Positions 55,944 to 63,930 of a DNA stretch of 64,000 bases are shown piece by piece. Source of the stretch: Elusimicrobia bacterium GWA2_61_42 (lineage in GTDB: Bacteria; Elusimicrobiota; Elusimicrobia; Elusimicrobiales; UBA9959); NCBI GenBank assembly GCA_001799615.1, contig MGTU01000020.1, forward strand, positions 1 through 64,000. Reading direction: 5' to 3'. Below the pieces are notes generated by a model that was given only the letters and a program-made list of their open reading frames with translations, made no database searches and was not told where the DNA came from. The first letter of the stretch is position 1, and every line of letters begins with the position of its first letter. The translations under genes were made by a program, and so were the position numbers.

Positions 55944-56864
55944 CTACTGCCAGTCTTCGCCGGAGCCCGGCTTCATGGGCAGGTCGTGCAGGCTGATGTC
56001 GAAGCGGTAGGTCCTGCCCTTGCGGACGTAGGTGAAGCAGCCGTCCTTCTGCGCGCTGAAATTGAAGCCGGCGCCCCACCACCTGTAGCCCGGCACTTCG
56101 TGCACGGTGTTGGCGTCGCTTTCGGGATTCTGGTAGACGAAGAGTTCGGCGTCGGGCTTTATGAAGCCGGCGATGTTGCGGTTGGCCCGCCTGAACAGCA
56201 GCTGGGCGTCGTTTATCGGCTGCTTGTCCTGCAGTATCTTCAGCTGTTCCGCGGTGTGGTAGAAGATCTGTATGGCCGGGTCGCCGAGCATGTCCTCGTA
56301 CATCCGCGAGTACTCGCTGGCGGGGTACTTGTCGTATTTCTTTTCCCAGAGGGCGTCGGGGACGAGCAGGTGGGAGTGGCCCATGTCCGGGAAGAAGACG
56401 GCGTCGGCGTAGCCCAGTTCCAGCGCGCGCTCTATATGCCTGCGCAAAGCTTGCACCAGCGGCTGGCCTATCTTTACCGGGGCGCCCTCGTAGCTGGGCG
56501 GCAGCACCAGGCTGCCGGCGGCCTGGTCCCAGTAGGCGCGCTTGTCCAGCCGCTTGGGCGAGGCGTAGACTTCCTCGAACCGCGCCAGCATTTCCGGCAG
56601 GGTATAGTCCCAGCGGAAGTCGGACTGGTAAATGATCTCTTCGGACGGGGCAGGAGGGGCGCAGAGGGCCTGCCAGTCTTCGGGCGCGGCGGGCCTGGCG
56701 GCTTTTACCGCTTTAGGCGCGGCGGGTTCGGGGGCGGGCGCGGCCTGGCCGGACGAACCCAGCAGTTGAACTGCGGCCGCGGACTCTCCCGGGGCGGCCG
56801 CGGCCGTGAGCGGCAGAAGCGGCGCCAGGAAAGTGAAGAAAATAACGGCGGTAATTGTTCTCAT
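55944..56864 (-). CDS. Hypothetical exported protein
   Basis: 306 residues with signal peptide TITAVIFFTFLAPLLPLTAAA and a Pro/Ala linker to about 60. The mature domain has many aromatic residues and His in HSHLLVPD and IFYHTAEQ, with GYRWWGAGFNFSAQKDGCF near the end. No family recognised. The GHSHLL and late aromatic block could be a metal site, but this is weak. The gene has its own upstream region and is divergent from 56981. Confidence 0.62.
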   Translation of the reverse strand: MRTITAVIFFTFLAPLLPLTAAAAPGESAAAVQLLGSSGQAAPAPEPAAPKAVKAARPAAPEDWQALCAPPAPSEEIIYQSDFRWDYTLPEMLARFEEVYASPKRLDKRAYWDQAAGSLVLPPSYEGAPVKIGQPLVQALRRHIERALELGYADAVFFPDMGHSHLLVPDALWEKKYDKYPASEYSRMYEDMLGDPAIQIFYHTAEQLKILQDKQPINDAQLLFRRANRNIAGFIKPDAELFVYQNPESDANTVHEVPGYRWWGAGFNFSAQKDGCFTYVRKGRTYRFDISLHDLPMKPGSGEDWQ

Positions 56865-56980
56865 AGGTCCTCAGTTCAAGTATACCAGACCGATAAAAGT
56901 TGTCAAGGCGCCGGTTTTTTTGGGGTCCAACGCGAAGTTTTGTAGAATTAAGCCAGCGGTAAGCTCCGGGAGGGTACCAG

Positions 56981-57391
56981 ATGAAAAAGAACATACTTAT
57001 AGCTTTAATGGCCCTGACGGCCGCGGTGGCAAGCGTGCATGCGGCCACCATGCGCGTTAACGGCCCGGCGGCCCAGAAGATGTGGGAGGCCCTGAACCTG
57101 ATGGCCAAGCTGGAAGACCTGCCGCTGCACGTTGTCGTCGGGGCTTCCGACACGCTGCAGGTGCGCAGCCTTACCTGCGCGTCGGAAATGTACGACGCCT
57201 GCTCTTTCTTCGTAAAGGTGGACGGCGCGGAGAAAATGATCGTGCATACCGACTCCGCGGGCAAGATCATAGACGCGCTTTACGCTAACGGCATTTACCC
57301 CAGCGAGGACGACCCCAGCCTGTCCCAGTCCGCGGGCAGCGTGTCCTGCTCCAAAACCAACGGCGCTTACGACTGCGTCATAACGGAGTAG
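56981..57391 (+). CDS. Hypothetical exported small protein with paired cysteines
   Basis: 136 residues with signal peptide KNILIALMALTAAVASVHAA. Four Cys in two pairs (LTCASEMYDAC and VSCSKTNGAYDC) imply two disulfides in the periplasm. GGGAGGGTACCAG precedes the ATG, and TTTTGTAGAATT lies 35 bases upstream as promoter. No family recognised. Confidence 0.65.
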   Translation: MKKNILIALMALTAAVASVHAATMRVNGPAAQKMWEALNLMAKLEDLPLHVVVGASDTLQVRSLTCASEMYDACSFFVKVDGAEKMIVHTDSAGKIIDALYANGIYPSEDDPSLSQSAGSVSCSKTNGAYDCVITE

Positions 57392-57407
57392 GCGAAGCCC
57401 GCCGGGA

Positions 57408-57506
57408 CTACAGGTTGGCGGCGATCCAGAGGCCCAGGGTCGCCAGCAGCACCGCCAGGATCAGCACCAGCGGCCAGCCCTTCAGTTTTATTTTTGCGCC
57501 TCTCAT
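57408..57506 (-). CDS. 32-residue single-helix membrane peptide
   Basis: The ATG at 57506 on the minus strand opens a 32-codon frame: a basic start (RGAKIKLKG) and a hydrophobic helix WPLVLILAVLLATLGLWIA. AAGGAG lies five bases before the ATG, a near-perfect ribosome site. TACAATATTATT further upstream could be its promoter. Small single-span proteins of this type often modulate membrane complexes. It sits opposite the 3' side of the gene at 56981. Confidence 0.55.
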   Translation of the reverse strand: MRGAKIKLKGWPLVLILAVLLATLGLWIAANL

Positions 57507-57681
57507 TCGGCTCTCCTTATCTCCCCGTCAATAATATTGTAGCTCATGTGCCGGCTTTTTTTGCGTGCCCGCTCCGGTCCCGTTACGGCCATTACGATTT
57601 ATCTTTTGCTAATATATCCGTGAACTATGTTGCGGTATGCCGGTTCGCCGGCGTGCCGCCGCTGCTTGAAGGATATACATC

Positions 57682-58665
57682 ATGATCACGCTTCTTAGGC
57701 CTTTGAGGTTTTTCTTTTGCGCCCTTTTGTCGCTGCCGCCGCTGTGCCAGGAACTTGCCGCGCAGGGCCGGCCGCAGCTGTCCAATCTTCAAAAAGACCT
57801 TATGGAATACGTCGGCAACGGCGTGGCCGTGCCGGCCTGCGGCGTCTGTTTTGAAGCGGCCGGCAGGTACGCGGAGAGAAAAAAAGCCGCCGCGCTGGCC
57901 GAAAAGACGCGGGGGATGTCCCTGGTAAAAGCCGGGGTGTACTGGATAGGGGCGGAACCCGGTAAAGGGCAGGCCGACGAGTTCCCCCGGCATGCCGTGC
58001 GGCTGGACGCTTTCTATATCGACAACCGGGAGGCGACCATGGGCGAGTACCAGGCTTTTGTCAAAGAGACCGGCGCCCACCACCCGGAATGGTCGAAGCC
58101 CGGGGGAAAGTTCAACATAGAGACCGGCAGGGAGAAGTATTACCGGCGACTGGAGAGCTTTATAAAGAATTGCCGGCCGTGCCCGGTGTTCGGGGTTTTG
58201 TGGGAGGACGCCGCCGCGTACTGCCTCGCGAAAAAGAAAAGGCTGCCCACGGAAGCGGAGTGGGAGGCCGCCGCCGCCGACGGGAAGGCGTATAAATTCG
58301 GCTTCGGGGAGTCGGATTCGGATTACGGCAAATATGGCTGGTACGAGGAGAATTCAGGCGGGGTGCCCCATCCCGTGGGCGCCAAAACCCCCGGCCGCTA
58401 CGGCCTGTACGACATGCACGGGAACGTCTGGGAGTGGACCTCCGATTTTTACGAACGGGGCTACTACGCGCGCGCGGAGCAGAGTAACCCGAAGGGCCCG
58501 GCGGCCGGCAAGGAGCACGTGATCCGCGGAGGCTCCTGGGATTCCGGCAGCGACGCCGGCGCCGTGACGAACCGCGGCAGCTACGACAAGGCCAACGACG
58601 ATATAGGGTTCCGCTGCGTGCTGCCGGCGTCGGAAACGGAACAGGGCGCGGCGGCGGGCGACTAA
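57682..58665 (+). CDS. SUMF1/formylglycine-type exported protein
   Basis: 327 residues with a signal-like hydrophobic N-terminus (FFFCALLSLPPLCQELAA). The sulfatase-modifying-factor fold is clear: LVKAGVYWIGAEPG, VSWEDAAAYC-like block VLWEDAAAYCLAKKKRLPTE, AEWEAAA, GLYDMHGNVWEWTSDFY, VIRGGSWDSG and the closing GFRCVLP. True formylglycine enzymes need a Cys pair in the active site. The Cys at FRC is present but the second is not certain, so it may be a non-catalytic FGE-sulfatase-like protein. Confidence 0.8.
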   Translation: MITLLRPLRFFFCALLSLPPLCQELAAQGRPQLSNLQKDLMEYVGNGVAVPACGVCFEAAGRYAERKKAAALAEKTRGMSLVKAGVYWIGAEPGKGQADEFPRHAVRLDAFYIDNREATMGEYQAFVKETGAHHPEWSKPGGKFNIETGREKYYRRLESFIKNCRPCPVFGVLWEDAAAYCLAKKKRLPTEAEWEAAAADGKAYKFGFGESDSDYGKYGWYEENSGGVPHPVGAKTPGRYGLYDMHGNVWEWTSDFYERGYYARAEQSNPKGPAAGKEHVIRGGSWDSGSDAGAVTNRGSYDKANDDIGFRCVLPASETEQGAAAGD

Positions 58666-58691
58666 GGCGCCCGGCGGCTAAGGGCAAGGGC

Positions 58692-58720
58692 TTGAAACCC
58701 GGGTTTTTTGGGGCTATACT
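58692..58720 (+). promoter_or_regulatory. Sigma-70 promoter TTGAAA - 17 - TATACT
   Basis: -35 at 58692-58697 and -10 at 58715-58720 are spaced by exactly 17 bases. The start point should be near 58727. This is one of the two best classical promoters in the window. Confidence 0.75.
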
Positions 58721-58726
58721 ATATAT

Positions 58727-58847
58727 GTAAGGATAGCGGCGGATGTGTCAGAAACTGGGGGAGTATGGAGCCCATGTAACACGCGAGCGGCAAGCGAAAA
58801 AGCCGCGCAAGAAAGGAAAGCCGGGGCAGTCGCCCCGGCTTTCCTTT
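58727..58847 (+). ncRNA. Candidate small RNA (about 120 nt) with promoter and terminator
   Basis: Between the strong promoter at 58692-58720 and the 13-bp hairpin GGAAAGCCGGGGC/GCCCCGGCTTTCC with TTTT (58815-58847) lies a short transcript. It contains an ATG at 58743 (MCQKLGEYGAHVTRERQAKK), but that frame reads through the terminator to 58902. Either a short RNA or a very basic small protein is possible. No known RNA family recognised. Confidence 0.5.
58815..58847 (+). terminator. Strong terminator of the small transcript
   Basis: 13 perfect G/C-rich pairs around AGTC, then TTTTG. Confidence 0.85.
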
Positions 58848-58886
58848 TGTCCGGCCGGAGGCCTTTGCCAAGCGCCCCGGCTTTGC

Positions 58887-58892
58887 TATAAT
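58887..58892 (+). promoter_or_regulatory. Perfect -10 TATAAT
   Basis: TTTGCTATAATTATCC, with TTTGCC 17 bases upstream (58864-58869) as a weak -35. It drives the gene at 59001. Confidence 0.65.
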
Positions 58893-59000
58893 TATCCGTA
58901 ACCCCCCGGTTACAATCATAAAACGCCAGTTCGCGGCGCGCTTAAGGACAGCGGGAATTTCTTCATGTCCCGGCTTCGCCGCGGCCTGCCCGGAGAAAAC

Positions 59001-59864
59001 ATGAAAAAGGGAATACTGGGAGCGGCGGTGCTTTTTGGGCTGGCGGCAGGCGGTTCGGCCGGGGCCGTGGACTTCGACCGCGGCGCGGATATAGGCGAAG
59101 TCGCGGCGCAGGCCAGGGCTTTGCGGGTAAATATCGAGGCAACCTATTATAGGGAGGCCTGCCAGACCATAACGCTGGGCGCCGGCGACAACGCCGCGGC
59201 CAAAGACCTTGTGAGCGTGCAGTACGCGGACAAGACGGAGGAGATCTCCTATGACCAGGGCGGCCCCGTGGTCAGCGTTGTGCCTTACGAAACGGGGCGC
59301 TTTACCACCAGGGTTTCCATAACGCGCTACGCCTCCGGCATGTACCCCTGGGAGAAGGAGTCCTTCCGGGTGTGCGCGCTGGCCGGGGAGGTGACGTTTA
59401 AAACGATCGCCGCGGCCAATAGGTATAAAAGCGTGGCGGCCATAACCCCGCTCGACGGCAGTTCGCAGAGCGCCGCCTACGAGCTGCGCGCCGTGGGCAA
59501 ACTGCCGATGGGCCCCGACCCCGAAGGTATAAAAGCCGAGACTTTCTCCGCCGGGCCCGGCGGCGTCTTCAGTTTCACCGCCTCCGACAAGTGGGCCGCC
59601 CATTACGCGGGGGAAAAGACAAGGTTTACGGCAAGGGTGCTGGAACTCATCTACCCGGATGCCCAGGCCGGCGACCAGAGCGCGGTCTGGCGCCGCCAGG
59701 TGGCGCAGGCGCAATTGGAGCTGCCCGCGGCTTCCGGCTACCGGCTGGATTTCCTCCTGGGCCAGGTTCCCGCCGGCTACGGGTATGAAGTCTCGCTGAG
59801 TTTTTCAAGAATAGGTTCCGTTTCCACCCCGGCAGAGGTTGAGGCCGCCGTTTTTCCGCTCTAG
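59001..59864 (+). CDS. Hypothetical exported protein
   Basis: 287 residues from the ATG at 59001 with GGAGAAAAC before it; the earlier in-frame ATG lacks a ribosome site. Signal peptide KKGILGAAVLFGLAAGGSAGA. Strand-rich mature chain with two Cys (REACQT and RVCALAG). No family recognised. A clear TATAAT promoter and a neighbouring small transcript make its regulation worth noting. Confidence 0.65.
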   Translation: MKKGILGAAVLFGLAAGGSAGAVDFDRGADIGEVAAQARALRVNIEATYYREACQTITLGAGDNAAAKDLVSVQYADKTEEISYDQGGPVVSVVPYETGRFTTRVSITRYASGMYPWEKESFRVCALAGEVTFKTIAAANRYKSVAAITPLDGSSQSAAYELRAVGKLPMGPDPEGIKAETFSAGPGGVFSFTASDKWAAHYAGEKTRFTARVLELIYPDAQAGDQSAVWRRQVAQAQLELPAASGYRLDFLLGQVPAGYGYEVSLSFSRIGSVSTPAEVEAAVFPL

Positions 59865-59957
59865 GCCGGAAAATCGGGAAAATACCCGGGCGGACAGGCG
59901 CAGGCAGCTGCGCCGCGGGGGGCTTATAATCTGCTATAATATAGATTCAATATTTAT

Positions 59958-60338
59958 ATGATAATTAATTTCATCCTATACGTGGAGGACCAGGCCAGGA
60001 GCCGGGAGTTCTACGGCCGGGCCCTGGGCCAGGCGCCGGCGCTGGACGTGCCGGGGATGACGGAATTTGAGTTCGCCCCGGGGTGCGTATTGGGGCTGAT
60101 GCCTGAGAAAGGCATAAAGCGGCTGCTGCCGGCCATGCCAAACCCCGCGGAGGCGGGGGGGATCCCGCGGGCCGAGGTTTACCTGACCGTGCCCGACCCC
60201 GCGGTTTTCCACGCCAGGGCGCTGGCCGCGGGCGCCCGGGAACTCAGCCCCCTGGGCCCCAGGGACTGGGGGCATGAGGCCGCCTACTGCCTGGATCCGG
60301 ACGGCCATGTGCTGGCCTTCGCGGCGCCGCTTAAATAA
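59958..60338 (+). CDS. VOC (glyoxalase/bleomycin-resistance) superfamily protein
   Basis: 126 residues, one VOC domain of two beta-alpha-beta-beta-beta units. ILYVEDQARSREFYGRALG opens the first, and EVYLTVPDPAVFHARALAAG and the closing AAYCLDPDGHVLAFAAP mark the second, typical of this superfamily. Metal ligands are incomplete, so substrate and reaction are open. TATAATATAGATTCAATATT upstream supplies a -10. It is the last accessory gene before the ribosomal cluster. Confidence 0.82.
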   Translation: MIINFILYVEDQARSREFYGRALGQAPALDVPGMTEFEFAPGCVLGLMPEKGIKRLLPAMPNPAEAGGIPRAEVYLTVPDPAVFHARALAAGARELSPLGPRDWGHEAAYCLDPDGHVLAFAAPLK

Positions 60339-60341
60339 CGC

Positions 60342-60370
60342 TTTACACGGCAGGGCTCTTTTGTTATAAT
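60342..60370 (+). promoter_or_regulatory. Strong sigma-70 promoter TTTACA - 17 - TATAAT for rplC operon
   Basis: -35 at 60342-60347, -10 at 60365-60370, spacing 17, with the start point near 60377. It provides rplC and downstream genes with a promoter independent of tuf-rpsJ. Confidence 0.85.
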
Positions 60371-60376
60371 AATTTT

Positions 60377-60649
60377 GTGGTTAACTGCGGCAACGCCGCG
60401 GTTTCTTTGAAAAAGCAGTTTTTATCACGCTGTCGCGTTCTACGGAATACGGGCAGCGGCCCTATAGATGAAGCGGCCTTGATTCCCTTCACCTGCGGGC
60501 TTAATCATAGAAACTAAAAATATTGTTTTAAAAAAACCGGAGCTGTATAGTTCCGGCGCGGTTTGTTCGTTTGTTACTTAACCGCGGAAAAACCCGGCAT
60601 AAAAACCGGGCGTTTCCCGTCGGACGGCAAACTCAAGGAGCGGATCGAC
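60377..60649 (+). promoter_or_regulatory. Long structured 5' leader of the rplC operon
   Basis: About 270 nt without a convincing gene. Hairpins visible are CCGGAGCTGTATAGTTCCGG near 60538 and CCCGG-CATAAAAA-CCGGG near 60595. Their position suggests autogenous control of ribosomal-protein synthesis, as with the L4-bound S10 leader of enteric bacteria. This is inference; no L4 site is recognised. Confidence 0.5.
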
Positions 60650-61435
60650 ATGACTGAAGAAAATAAAGAAAATACGGCCCCCGAGGCAAAGCCCGAAGCA
60701 ACGGTGATGCCCGTCGCGCATAAATTTCTCATCGGCCAGAAACTGGGCATGACCCAGCTCTTCGACGCCGCGGGATCGCTTCACGCCGTTACCGTCGTGA
60801 AAGCCGGACCGTGCCGCGTGGCCTACACCCGCACCAAGGCGAAGGACGGCTACCAGGCCGTCTGCCTCGGCTTCGGGCACAAGGTAGAGCACCGGGCCAA
60901 CGCCGCCGAAAAGGGCCTGGCCAAGAAGCTCGCCGTGCAGCCGATAAAGCACCTGAAGGAATTCCGCGTGGCCGACCTGGCCGGCGCGGAACAGGGGCAG
61001 ACCGCCAGCGTCGAGCGCTTCGCCGAAGGCGAGTACGTCGACCTGCAGGGCATCAGCAAAGGTAAAGGTTTCGCCGGCGGCATGAAACGCCACGGCTTCC
61101 ACGGCGGTCCCGCCTCGCACGGCGCTTCCGACAGGGAAAGGGCTCCGGGTTCTCTGGGCTCGCGCCGCTCCCTCGGGCGCGTGCTTCCCGGCCAGCGCAT
61201 GGCCGGCCACATGGGCGTAGATACGGTTTCCGTGCAGAAAGTCAAGATAGTGAAAGTCATACCGGAACAGAACCTGATACTCGTGAACAGCGGCATCCCC
61301 GGCGCCACCGGCAGCATGGTTTACATAACCCTGACCAACAAGAAGGTCACGATCGCCGCCGCGGTAAACCTTAAGGCGAAATCCAAGAAGGACGCCATAA
61401 AGGGCGCAGCCAAGAAACCGGCGGCCAAGAAATAA
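60650..61435 (+). CDS. rplC: 50S ribosomal protein L3
   Basis: 261 residues from the ATG at 60650 with AAGGAG nine bases upstream. The first 26 residues are an acidic extension (MTEENKENTAPEAKPEATVM) and the last 20 a Lys/Ala tail, both beyond the usual length of about 210. The L3 core is clear: GQKLGMTQLFD, GKGFAGGMKRHGFHGG and GASDRERAPGSLGSRRSLG. Binds 23S rRNA near the peptidyl-transferase centre. First gene of the detached S10-operon part. Confidence 0.96.
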   Translation: MTEENKENTAPEAKPEATVMPVAHKFLIGQKLGMTQLFDAAGSLHAVTVVKAGPCRVAYTRTKAKDGYQAVCLGFGHKVEHRANAAEKGLAKKLAVQPIKHLKEFRVADLAGAEQGQTASVERFAEGEYVDLQGISKGKGFAGGMKRHGFHGGPASHGASDRERAPGSLGSRRSLGRVLPGQRMAGHMGVDTVSVQKVKIVKVIPEQNLILVNSGIPGATGSMVYITLTNKKVTIAAAVNLKAKSKKDAIKGAAKKPAAKK

Positions 61436-61458
61436 AGGGGCCGACTCAAGGATAAACT

Positions 61459-62085
61459 ATGGAAACTAAACTTTTAAACCTGAAAGGCGAGGAAGTGGGC
61501 AAAGTCAACCTGCCCGAGGTGCTTTTCTCCGTAAAGCCCGACCCCTGCTTCATCCACGAAGTCATAAAGTATTACCTGGCCAACAAGCACCGCGGCACGG
61601 CCTGCACCAAGACCCGCGCCGAGATCTCCGGCGGCGGCAAGAAGCCCTGGAAGCAGAAAGGCACCGGCCGCGCGCGCGCCGGTTCCACCCGCTCGCCGAT
61701 CTGGCGCAAGGGCGGCGTGGTGTTCGGGCCCAAGCCCCGCTCTTTCCGCCAGTACCTGCCCATCCAGAAACTGCGCCAGGCCCTGATAGAGGCCCTCTCC
61801 GCCCGCGCCGCCGACGGCGCCGTGATGGTGATGGAGAACCTCGCCCTCGAGGCCGCCAAGACCAGCTCGCTCAAGGGCCTCAGCAAAAGCCTTAACGCCA
61901 AAAGCGTGCTGTTCGTCACCGACAAAATGGACAGCAATTTCAAGACCGCGTCCCGCAACATGGCCGATTTCGGCTGGTGCCTGGCGCAGAACCTGAACGC
62001 CTACGAGGCCATGAGCAACACCAAGCTCGTTTTCACCACCGCCGGGCTGAAAGTCCTCGCCGACACCTACAAGGAGGTAAAATGA
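61459..62085 (+). CDS. rplD: 50S ribosomal protein L4
   Basis: 208 residues. The loop reaching into the exit tunnel is visible (GTACTKTRAEISGGGKKPWK, then GTGRARAGSTRSPIWRKGG). L4 also represses its own operon in many bacteria by binding the leader. The stop overlaps the rplW start by four bases (ATGA). Confidence 0.96.
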   Translation: METKLLNLKGEEVGKVNLPEVLFSVKPDPCFIHEVIKYYLANKHRGTACTKTRAEISGGGKKPWKQKGTGRARAGSTRSPIWRKGGVVFGPKPRSFRQYLPIQKLRQALIEALSARAADGAVMVMENLALEAAKTSSLKGLSKSLNAKSVLFVTDKMDSNFKTASRNMADFGWCLAQNLNAYEAMSNTKLVFTTAGLKVLADTYKEVK

Positions 62086-62372
62086 ATTTTACCGAAGTTC
62101 TCATCTCCCCTATCCTCAGCGAAAAAAGCGTGATAGTTAAAGACACGCAGAACCGCTACACCTTCCGGGTGAACCCCAAGGCCAACAAGAGCGAAATAAA
62201 GAAAGCCGTGGAAACCCTCTTCAAGGTGAAAGTCTCCGCGGTGCGTACCGCCAACATGCCGGGCAAGCTCCATAAAGTGGGCCGCCACGAGGGCTACCGC
62301 TCCGACTGGAAGAAAGCCGTCGTAAGCGTAAAAGCCGGGCAGAAAATAGACATGACGGACCTGCCGAAGTAA
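62082..62372 (+). CDS. rplW: 50S ribosomal protein L23
   Basis: 96 residues from the ATG at 62082, coupled to rplD through an ATGA overlap and preceded by AAGGAGG. ILSEKSVIVKDTQNRYTFRV and the ANKSEIKKAVETLFKVKV block are typical. L23 lines the exit-tunnel mouth and docks trigger factor and SRP. Confidence 0.95.
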   Translation: MNFTEVLISPILSEKSVIVKDTQNRYTFRVNPKANKSEIKKAVETLFKVKVSAVRTANMPGKLHKVGRHEGYRSDWKKAVVSVKAGQKIDMTDLPK

Positions 62373-62396
62373 GGCAAAACAGGAACAGGAAAAGAT

Positions 62397-63236
62397 ATGC
62401 CAATTAAATCATACAGACCCTATACCCCCTCGCGCCGGACGATGCAGATCGCCGACTTCTCGGAGATCACCAAGCTCGACCCCGAAAAGAAGCTGGCTAC
62501 CGGCATGCGCAAGCACGGCGGCCGCAACAACACCGGCCAGGTGATGGTGCGCCACCACGGCGGCGGCCACCGCCGCCGCTATCGCGAGATCGATTTCAAG
62601 CGCGAGAAGTACGGCGTGCCCGCCAAAGTGGCGGCCATCGAGTACGATCCCAACAGGAACGCCCGCATAGCGCTGCTGTTCTACGCGGACGGCGACAAGC
62701 GCTACATCCCCGCCCCCCTGGGCCTGGGCGTAGGCGCGTCCGTCATGAGCGGCCCCAAGGCTGAGATCCGCCTGGGCAACGCCCTGCCGATGACCAATAT
62801 CCCCGACGGTACCTTTATCCACGCGATAGAGATGATCCCGGGCAAGGGCGCCCAGTTCGTCCGCGCCGCAGGCACCCAGGCGCAGCTGATGGCGAAAGAG
62901 GGCGACTACGCCCTCGTCAAGATGCCGTCCGGCGAGATCCGCAAAGTTCTCAAGGCCTGCCTGGCCACCATCGGCCAGGTCGGCAACATCGAGCACAATA
63001 CCATAACCCTCGGCAAGGCGGGCCGCCAGCGCCATATCGGCGTGAAGCCCACCGTGCGCGGCGGAGCCATGAACGCGGTTGACCACCCCCTCGGCGGCGG
63101 CCGCGGCCGTTCCAAGGGCAATAACGTGCCCCGCTCGCCGTGGAACCAGCCCTCCAAGGGCTTCAAGACCAGGACCAAATCAAAGATATGGGGCTGGATG
63201 ATAGTGCAGGACAGGCGCAAGTCGACCAACGCCTAA
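62397..63236 (+). CDS. rplB: 50S ribosomal protein L2
   Basis: 279 residues, standard length. [20 protein letters not shown] near the N-terminus and [18 protein letters not shown] with the conserved His of the peptidyl-transferase region near the C-terminus. Ribosome site AGGAAAAGAT before the ATG. Confidence 0.97.
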   Translation: MPIKSYRPYTPSRRTMQIADFSEITKLDPEKKLATGMRKHGGRNNTGQVMVRHHGGGHRRRYREIDFKREKYGVPAKVAAIEYDPNRNARIALLFYADGDKRYIPAPLGLGVGASVMSGPKAEIRLGNALPMTNIPDGTFIHAIEMIPGKGAQFVRAAGTQAQLMAKEGDYALVKMPSGEIRKVLKACLATIGQVGNIEHNTITLGKAGRQRHIGVKPTVRGGAMNAVDHPLGGGRGRSKGNNVPRSPWNQPSKGFKTRTKSKIWGWMIVQDRRKSTNA

Positions 63237-63248
63237 CGGAGGAATATA

Positions 63249-63536
63249 ATGAGCAGATCTTCTAAGAAGGGCCCTTTCGTAGACCAGAAACTTCTGGCAA
63301 AAGTACAGGCGGTTGTCCAGTCCGGCGAAAAGAAGCAGATAAAGACCTGGGCGCGCGCTTGTACCATAACCCCCGAATTCGTCGGGCAGACGCTTATGGT
63401 GCATAACGGCCGCAAGTTCCTGCCGGTGTACGTTACTGAGCGCATGGTCGGCCACAAGCTGGGCGAGTTCTCTTTCCCCCGGCTGTTCAAGGGCCACGGC
63501 CAGTCGCATACCAAGGACGCGACGGACCTCACCTAA
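63249..63536 (+). CDS. rpsS: 30S ribosomal protein S19
   Basis: 95 residues. [15 protein letters not shown] at the start, [20 protein letters not shown] in the middle and [20 protein letters not shown] at the end, all characteristic. Part of the 30S head, next to S13. ACGGAGGAATATA precedes the ATG. Confidence 0.96.
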   Translation: MSRSSKKGPFVDQKLLAKVQAVVQSGEKKQIKTWARACTITPEFVGQTLMVHNGRKFLPVYVTERMVGHKLGEFSFPRLFKGHGQSHTKDATDLT

Positions 63537-63572
63537 GAGGGTGACGAGCAATTAACCTAAACGGAGAAATTT

Positions 63573-63929
63573 ATGGAAGCCAAATGTCATCTCAGATACC
63601 AGCGCTTCGGCCGCCGCAAGGTGGCCCAGCTGCTAGACGCGGTTCGCGGCAAATCCCTGTACGAGGCCCATTACATACTGGAGAGCCTCCCCAGGATAGC
63701 CACCGACATCGTCGACAAAGCCATTAAGTCCGCCGGCGCGAACCTCTCGGTGAAGCTCGGCCGCAAGCTGGACCTCAAGACCATCTGGGTCACCGAAGCC
63801 AGCGCCGACCAGGGCCCGATGAAGATGCTGCGCCGCGTGCAGCCCGGCCCCCAGGGCCGCGCGATGCCGTTCAAGCGCAAGATGTGCCACATCAACGTGG
63901 TCGTTTCTGACACCAAGGAGCGGAAATAA
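63573..63929 (+). CDS. rplV: 50S ribosomal protein L22
   Basis: 118 residues. [20 protein letters not shown] and the tunnel loop region [20 protein letters not shown] with CHINVVVSD at the end. L22 shapes the exit tunnel, where macrolides contact it. CGGAGAAATTT precedes the ATG. Confidence 0.95.
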   Translation: MEAKCHLRYQRFGRRKVAQLLDAVRGKSLYEAHYILESLPRIATDIVDKAIKSAGANLSVKLGRKLDLKTIWVTEASADQGPMKMLRRVQPGPQGRAMPFKRKMCHINVVVSDTKERK

Positions 63930-63930
63930 T

